The notes beneath the pieces are model-generated. The model was given only the letters and a program-made list of their open reading frames with translations. It ran no database searches and was not told where the DNA came from. Positions 54,001 to 63,000 of a stretch of 64,000 bases of DNA are shown here, piece by piece. The stretch lies in NCBI RefSeq assembly GCF_900091705.1, contig NZ_LT594785.1:2178603-2242602 (forward strand). Direction: 5' to 3'. Origin of the DNA: Clostridium mediterraneense (GTDB lineage Bacteria > Bacillota > Clostridia > Clostridiales > Clostridiaceae). The position numbers were made by a program, and so were the translations under genes. Positions within the stretch are counted from its first letter, which is position 1, and the number at the start of each line of letters is the position of its first letter.

Positions 54001-57000
54001 TAAGCTATTGTTAAAGTTATTTAATATTTCTTCTTCTTCTTTTGTTATAGTCCTAATTTCTCTGATTAAAATTTGTGAATTTTCAATTACCCTAACAAGA
54101 ATTTCTTTATAATGGCTTAAAAATCTATCTATACTATCCTTTTTGAATAAAGCTGTTGAATACTCAGCTAATAAATAATAGGTATCTTTATTGTTTTCTA
54201 CAATTAAACTAAGATCAAATTTTGATATCCTATGCTCTCCCCATACTGGTTTTATTTGAACATTTTCCATTGATAATTCACTAACATCATTATTTTGAAA
54301 ATTAAACATTACATCAAATAATGGATTTCTAGAAAAATCTCTTCTTACATCTATAGCCTCTACTAAATCTTCAAAAGGATATTCTTGATTCTCATAAGAT
54401 TTAAGACAACTTTCCTTTACCTTACTTAAGAACTCTTCAAAACTCTTATTGGTTTCTATTTTTTCTCTTATTGCTAAGGTATTTATAAATACTCCTAGCA
54501 TAGATTCTATATCTTTATTTATTCTTCCAGATATAGCTGTTCCAACTACTATATCCTCTTGATTACTATATTTATTTAATGTCACCATAAATACTGCTAA
54601 AAGAACCATATACTCAGTTGTTCCTGTATTAGCACATAACTTTTCTATTCCTTCTTTTATTTCCTTTTCTATTTCAGTACTAACCAATGCACCTTCATAG
54701 CTTTGTTCTAGAGGTCTATTATAATCATAAGGTAAATCTATTACTGGTACTTCTTCTTCAAATTTGCTTAACCAATACTCCCTTTGACTTTCTAAGTTTC
54801 TAGTTCTCATCCACTCACTATAGTCTTTATATTGTAACTTAAGTTTTTCAAGTGTTTTACCATTATATAAGCTTGAAAATTCTCTAATGAAAATGCCCAT
54901 ACTCATCCCATCACTAACTATATGATGAATATCTAAAAGCAAGTAATATTTACCTTTCTTTTTTATTACTTTTGCTCTTAATAGCTCTCCATTTTCTAAA
55001 TTAAAAGCTTTAACAAAATTTTTAATAATTACTTTTATCTCTTCTTCTTTTTCCTCATAGGAATAATCAAGTTCTACCTTACTTAGGATTTTTTGAACTA
55101 ATTCTCCATCCTCTATTACAAAAGCTGTTCTTAAGATTTCATGACGATTTATAAGTTCTTCTAATACTACTTTTATTTTCTCAACATTTACTTCACCATC
55201 TAATTCATAACATATTGGCATATTGTAAACTGTACTCTGTTTATCCATCTGCCATAATAAATAAATTCTTCTTTCTGTTGCTGACATTGGATAAAACTTT
55301 TTCTCTTTTGCTTTTTCTATAATATCATCCCTATTATTCTCAGTATTTTCTACATATCTAGCTATAGCTTCTACTGTTTTTTCAGTGAAAATAACTTTAA
55401 GTGGAATTCTTACGCCTGTTTCAGCTTCAATTCTATTTGCTACTTTAGTAGCTCTTAAAGAATGTCCACCTATTTCAAAGAAGTTTTCATCTACACTTAT
55501 TTTTTCTAAACCTGTAACCTCTTCAAATATTTCTACAATTATCTTTTCTATTTTAGTTCTTGCTGCTATATATTCTACTCTACTTTTCTCAACTATCTCA
55601 GGAAGAGCTTTTTTATCTAATTTTCCACTTTTATTTACAGGGATTTTATCTATCTGCATCATATATGAAGGTATCATATACTCTGGTAAATCCTTACGTA
55701 TTTTCTTTCTAATCTCAGCTAAATCAACTGATTCACTTGAAATTATATAACCATAAAGATCCTTTTCCCCTACTTTATTTTCTCTTACTATTACCACTGC
55801 ATCTTCAATATTTTCTAGACCTCTTAATACATTAGAAATTTCTCCAAGCTCTATTCTAAATCCTCTGATTTTAACTTGCTCATCCATACGACCTAAATAT
55901 TCTAAATCACCATTTGGAAGCCATCTAGCTAAATCTCCAGTTCTATAAAGCTTACCTTTTCCATAAGGGTTATCAATGAACTTATCCTTTGTAAGCTCTG
56001 GTTTATTAAGATATCCCTTTGCTACACCATCACCAGCAATACATAATTCTCCAGCAATTCCAATTGAACAAAGAGCTAACCCTTGAAGAATATAAACTTC
56101 TGTATTGGCTATTGGTTTTCCTATTGGAACATTTTTATAATCCTTATCCCTTGAAAGTTCCTTAGCCGTTGACCATACTGTTGTTTCTGATGGACCATAT
56201 ACATTTTCTATTGTCGCTTCTGTGTATTCATGAAGTTTTTTAACTATATCACTATCTACTTTTTCTCCACCAACCATAATATATTTTAATGATTTAAGAG
56301 CTTTTAATCTCTCTGGTTTTGATAAAAGTATCTTAATTCTACTTGGTGTAGTTTGAAGAATTTCAATTGAATTTCTTTCAATGAAATTACTTAATTCAAC
56401 TACATCTTCCTGCTCATCATTATTTGCAATAAATGTAGTCATTCCATTTAATAATACAAGCCATATTTCTGTAGCAAAAATATCAAAGGTCATGTTTGTT
56501 ACTGAACCCATTTTAGTTAAACCATTTTTAAATACAGTAGCTAAAATACTCTTTTCATTGTTTGCTGAATAGTTAACTATATTGCTATGCTTAACCATTA
56601 CTCCTTTTGGTTTTCCTGTTGTTCCTGAAGTGTATATTAAGTAAAGAATATCTTCTGGACTATTTATATTTTCTAAAACTGAAGAATTCTCTTCATATAT
56701 ATCCTTACTAGCTAAATCAATTATCTCTATTTCTTGACTTCTAATAGTAGATTTATAACTTAATATAGCCTTTGGTTTACAGTCTGAAAGAATATAACTT
56801 ATTCTTTCCTCAGGATAATTAGGATCTACTGGTACATAAGCTGCTCCTGCTTTTACTATAGCTAAAATTCCAATTACCATCTCAAGACTTCTTTCAGTAG
56901 AAATTACTACATACTCATTTCTCTTTATACCTAGATTACGTAACTTTCTAGCTAAACTATTAACTCTCTCATTTAATTCTTTATAACTTAAACTTTCTCT

Positions 57001-60000
57001 TTCAAAAACTACTGCTATATTATCTTCATTTTCCCAAAGCTTACTTTCAAAAAGTTCTGATATTGTTTTATCTTTTTCATAATTTACTTTACTGTTATTA
57101 AAATCTATTAACACTTTGTTTCTCTCTTCTTCTTGTAAAACTTCAATATCTTGAATTAGTATATTTTCATCTTGAATAACAGTATTTATTAAGTTAATAA
57201 AGTGATTCTTTATTTTTTCTACATTTTCTTTTGAATAAATAAATTCATTAAATTGAAATTTAAGCCCTATTACTCCCTTATAAGCAACCATTATATTAAA
57301 ATCATAATTAGTTTCCTCAAAACCATCTAACGATAAAATTTCCAATTTTTCTTTTTTATCATATTTAGATTCATTCTCAATTGGGTAATTTTCAAAAATC
57401 ATTATATTATTAATTAATCTGTCCTTTACCTCACTTAATTGTTGGATTTTTCCCAAAGGATAATAATCATATTCATTACTTTCTTTATATGATTTATTAA
57501 TATTTTCTAATAAATCTTTAAAAGTAAAGTTATCCGCTAATTTAACTCTTAAAGGTATAGTATTTATAAATAATCCTAGCATATTTTCAATACCAGTAAC
57601 CTCTGCATTTCTTCCTGATACAACATATCCAAATACAATATCATTACTATTATTATATTTTTGAAGTAGTATAGCCCATAAACTTTGAATTATATTATTT
57701 ATAGTTACTTTATTATCTCTAGCTATCTTTTCTAATTTACTACTTATCGATTCATCTAAGATATAGTTAATTTCACTATTTTTATAGCCATCTTTTTTAT
57801 CTTCATTTTCAAAAGGTACTTTAGCTACTTCGTTATAATCTAATAAATAATTCTCCCAATAATTCTCAGCTTCTTCTTCATTTTTATTTTTAATCCATTT
57901 TATATAATTTGAATAAGAACTTACTTCTTTCAACATTGCATCTTGCCCAAATTTTAATTGGTTATAAATTTTAAATAGCTCTGATATTAATATACTTAAA
58001 CACCAACCATCCAATATAATATGGTGATTACTTAAAATTAACTTATAAATATCATTTTGTGTTCTAACAACCTTTAATCTTATAAGAATGTCTTTATTTA
58101 ATTTAAATTTATTCTTTTTATCTTCAGCAATTAACCTTTGAAGATAAATTTGTTCATCTATTAATTCATTACTTTTATCAATATAATCAATCTTAGCTTT
58201 TCTTTCCTCAAAGACAACTTGCATATTTTTATTAAAATTTTTATTATCAAAAATAGTTCTTAATATATCATGTCTTTTTATTAACTTATTAAATGATATC
58301 TCCATCATATTAATATCTAATTCACCTTTTACTGTTAAAACTACAACCTCATGATACGCTTCTGATTCTTCATCTAATAAAGCATGATATAACATCCCTT
58401 CCTGCATTGAACTTAAAGGATAGATATCTTTTATATTATTAAAACACTTTAAATAAGGCTTTAATTCATCTAAACTTATATTTTCCTCAGTTATATCTGC
58501 TGCTGTTTTTTCAGCAATCTCTTTAGATATACAATGATTGATTATCTCAATAAGATTTGCTTTATAGTTCTTTGATAATGCTTTTATAGTTTCTTCATTA
58601 TAGTCATTATCACTATAAATAATATTCAAGTTTAAGCAGTTATTCATTAAAATAGCTGAAAAATCTAATAGGTGTAAAATTTCATTATTTAAAGAAATAG
58701 ATTCTCCTGAATTAATAGTTGAAGCAGTAAATATAGTATTATTTATATCCCTATCAAATTGTCCTAAATAATTAAATGATATTTCAGGTTTTAATTTAAA
58801 TTCTTTTCCATCCTTTGTTTCATTATTAGCCAAATATCTAATTATTCCATAGTTAATTCCCTTATCTGGTATTCTTCTCAATAAATCTTTAGTATTTTTT
58901 ATTGTCTCTGCTAAATCTTTTTTTGCCTTTAATACCACTGGATATTGAGAAGTAAACCACCCTACAGTTCTTGTTATATCTACATTTTTTATTATCTCTT
59001 CTCTTCCATGCGCTTCTAAATTAATTAAAGTATTCTCTTCTCCAGTCCATTTATATATAGTTAAGGCTAACGCTGCTAGTAATATATCATTAATTTCTGT
59101 GTTGTATGCTTTATTTACTTTCTTTAATAAATTTTCTGTCTCTTCCTTAGAAAGCTCCATTGCAACGTTCTTTAGGCTAGAAAACTTTGAATCTTGTCCT
59201 TTTTTATCTTTAGGTAACTTTCTTAACTTAGATTTTTCTATTTCATTCCAGTAATTAACTTCTTTTTTCACCTTATAGCTATTCCCATACTCTTTTTGTT
59301 TGCTTGCCCACTCTTTAAAGGAAGTACTTTTCTCCTGAAGAACTATTTCTTCTCCATTTTTAGCCATTAAATAAGCATTTTGTAAATCTTCAAATATTAT
59401 TCTCCAAGAAACTCCATCCACTACTAAATGATGAATTGCTATTAGAAGATGATCCCCATCTTTAGTTTCAAATAACCCTAATTTAACAAGAGGACCCTTT
59501 TCTAAGCTTATACTACCTTGTATTTTATTGCAGGCTTCTTTAATTTTCTCTTCACAAATAAAGTTATCATTTCTATAATCATGGATAGTTAAATCATAGA
59601 GATTTTCATCTATAGCTCTATTCTTCTGTTTTATTTCTCCGTTTATTACAGTATAACTCATTCTTAAAGCATCATGATGGCTAACTATTTTATCAAATGA
59701 TTTCTCTAATAATTCTTTCTCAAATCCCTCTTTACTAAATATCATCATTGCTTGATTCCAATGATAATTTTCTTTGAAATTCATTTCAAAGAACCATTTT
59801 TGTATAGGTGTTAACTCTACATCTCCTGTTACTTCCTCTTGACTGACTTTTAAAACTTTTTCTTTTATATTTTTGCTTAATTCTTTAATTGTTGGGTTAT
59901 TAAATAAATCTTTAACTCCAAAATAATATCCATAGTTCTTAGCTCTTGAAATTACTTGAATCGATTTTATAGAATCTCCACCTAAACTAAAGAAATCATC

Positions 60001-63000
60001 ATTGATACCCACTCTATCTACAGCTAAAACATTTTTCCATATACTTACTAAAGATTTTTCAACTTCTGTTCTAGGTCTTTCATATTCTATTTCACTATCT
60101 AACTTTAAAGAAATTTCAGATAGTTTATTTTTATCTAACTTTCCATTTGCTGTTAGTGGAATTTTATCTAACTCTAAGAATGAAGATGGTATCATATAGC
60201 TTGGAAGGAATGCTTTAAGTTTTTTCTTTAATTCTTTTTGACTATATTTAATGTCTCCTATATAATAAGCTACTAAATATTTTATATTATCTTTATTTAC
60301 ATCTAGTACTCTAGCTTCTTTTATTCCCTCTATCTTCATTAAATTACTTTCAATTTCTCCAAGTTCTATTCTAAAACCTTTTATTTTAACTTGATTATCT
60401 ATTCTACCTAAGAATTCTATATTTCCATCTGGTAGCCACCTTGCTAAATCTCCTGTTTTATAAATAACTTGTCCCTTTTCAAATGGATTTTCTATAAATT
60501 TCTCCTTTGTCAATTCCTGATTATTTAAATAGCCTCTAGCTACAGAATCGCCACTTACAGCTAATTCTCCTACTATAGCAACTGGAACCTTATTAAGCTT
60601 TTTATCTAAAATGTAAATTTTAGTATTTCTAAGTCCTTTACCTATTGGAACTGCTTTATTATAATCTTCCTTACCAGTAACCTTATAGAAAGTTGAACAA
60701 ATCGTTGCCTCAGTAGGACCATATCCATTTACTATTTCTAAATTTCTATTTAAGCTACAAAAGTCTGATAAAATTTTTCCTCTTATAGCTTCAACTCCTA
60801 CAAGCATTTTATTCAATCTAATATCTTTTTCAATTTTCTTTAGTTCTTCATAAACATATTTCAACAATGATGGTGGAATATAGGTAAATGTTATATCTTT
60901 CTCTACTATTAATTTTGCTATCTCCACTACATCAAAGGTTTTATGCTTGTCATTGATTACTAAGGTAGCACCTGAAGTTAATGCTATAAAGAACTCACAA
61001 ACACTTACATCAAATACATAGTTTGTTAATGAAAGAACCTTATCTTCTCTTCCAAAACCACTGTTGAAAATATCTCTTAATGAAGCTATAAAGTTATGAA
61101 GATTTGAGTGCTTAACCATTACCCCTTTAGGATTTCCTGTTGTTCCTGACGTATAAATAACATAAGCTAAATCATCTTTCCTATTTATCTTCTCTAAATT
61201 TTCTATTTTTTTGTTATATAAGCTATTTTCAGATAGATCTATAATCTCACCATCAAATTCTAACTCTTCTTTTTCTTCACCTTTAGTTAGTAATAACCTA
61301 CTATTACTATTCTTTAAAATATACTCTATTCTTCCCTTTGGCCATGTTTCATCAATTGGTAAATATGCTCCACCTGCTTTTAAAATAGCTATTATAGAAA
61401 TTATCATTTCTATAGAACGGTCTACTTTTATAGCTACAATAGAATCTACTGTTACTGCTTTCTCTCTTAATATACTAGCTAAAGAGTTTGCTTTTTCATT
61501 AAGTTCCTTATAAGTTAACTCATTATTTTTGAAACTTACTGCAATTCCATCTCCCTGCTCTTTAACTTTTTCTTCAAAAATATCAACTATGGTTTTTTCT
61601 TTATCAAAATCTAAGAAAGTATCATTAAACTTATCTAAAGTTAATTCCTCCTCATTAGTTAAAATATTAATTTCACCAATAAGACCTTCTGGTTTACTTA
61701 TTATATTAGAGATAACCTCTTTAAAGTGAACTAAGAATCTTTCTATAGTTTCCTTTTTGAATAACGCTCTACAATATTCTGCTCCTACATAATAAACATC
61801 TGTACTATTTTCAACAATAACACTTAAATCAAATTTTGATACCTTATGATTTCCCCATACTTGACTTATCTCTAGCTGATTCATATCAAGGTTAACCACT
61901 TCGTTATTTTGTAGGTTGAACATTACATCAAATAATGGATTTCTAGATAAGTCTCTCCTAACCTTTACTGCTTCTACTAACTCTTCAAAAGGATATTCTT
62001 GATTTTCATAAGCCTTAAGACAACTTTCTTTCAATTCATAAATAAAATCAATAATCCTTTTATTTCCTTCTGGCTTTTCTCTCATGGCTAATGTATTTAC
62101 AAACATCCCCATCATAGATTCCATATCTCTATTTGTTCTACCTGAAATAGGAGTTCCAACTACAATATCCTCTTGAGCTGTATATTTATTTAAAGTTATC
62201 ATATATGAAGCTAAAAGAATCATATATTCAGTTGCTCCTGTTTGCTTACATAAGTCTTCTATTCCCTTTTTTATATCTTTTGATAGAACTATAGTTTCTA
62301 CTTCACCTTCATAACTTTGCTCTGATGGCCTATTATAATCATAAGGTAAATTAATTACAGGAACCTCTTCTACAAATTTACTTACCCAATATTCCTTTTG
62401 CTCATTTAAATCACGTTTATTCATCCACTCACTATAGTCTTTATATTGTAATTTAAGCTCTTGAAGATTTTCTCCATTATAAAGCTTTGAAAACTCATTG
62501 ATAAAAATCCCCATACTCATACCATCACTGACTATATGATGCATATCTATAAGTAGATAATAATCCTCTTTATTTTTTACAAGTTTCATTCTTAACAAGT
62601 TTCCATTATCTAAATCAAATGCTTTTGTAAAACTCTCTAAAACTTTTAAAATTTGATTTTCATTTTCCTCATAACTATAATCAATTTCTACTTTTTCATT
62701 AACTTTTTGTATAAACTCTTCATCCTTCATAGCAAAGGAAGTTCTTAAAATTTCATGACGTTTAATAAGTTTTTCTAACGCCTCTTTTACTGCAGCTTCA
62801 TTTACCTTGCCCTCTAATTTATAGGCCATTGGCATATTATACGCAGTACTTTCTTTATCCATCTTCCAAATTAAATAAACTCTCTTTTGTATAGAAGACA
62901 TTAAATAATATTCTTTTTTCTCTGCTCTATTTATATAGCCTCCCTGTTCACTACCAATATTCTCTATATATTTAGCTATTCCTTCTGCTGTTTTTTCTGA

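Noticed and set aside
55385..55750. Open frame of 121 codons on the plus strand
   Set aside because: Lies wholly inside the synthetase gene in antisense; the synthetase frame carries conserved T and A domain motifs here.
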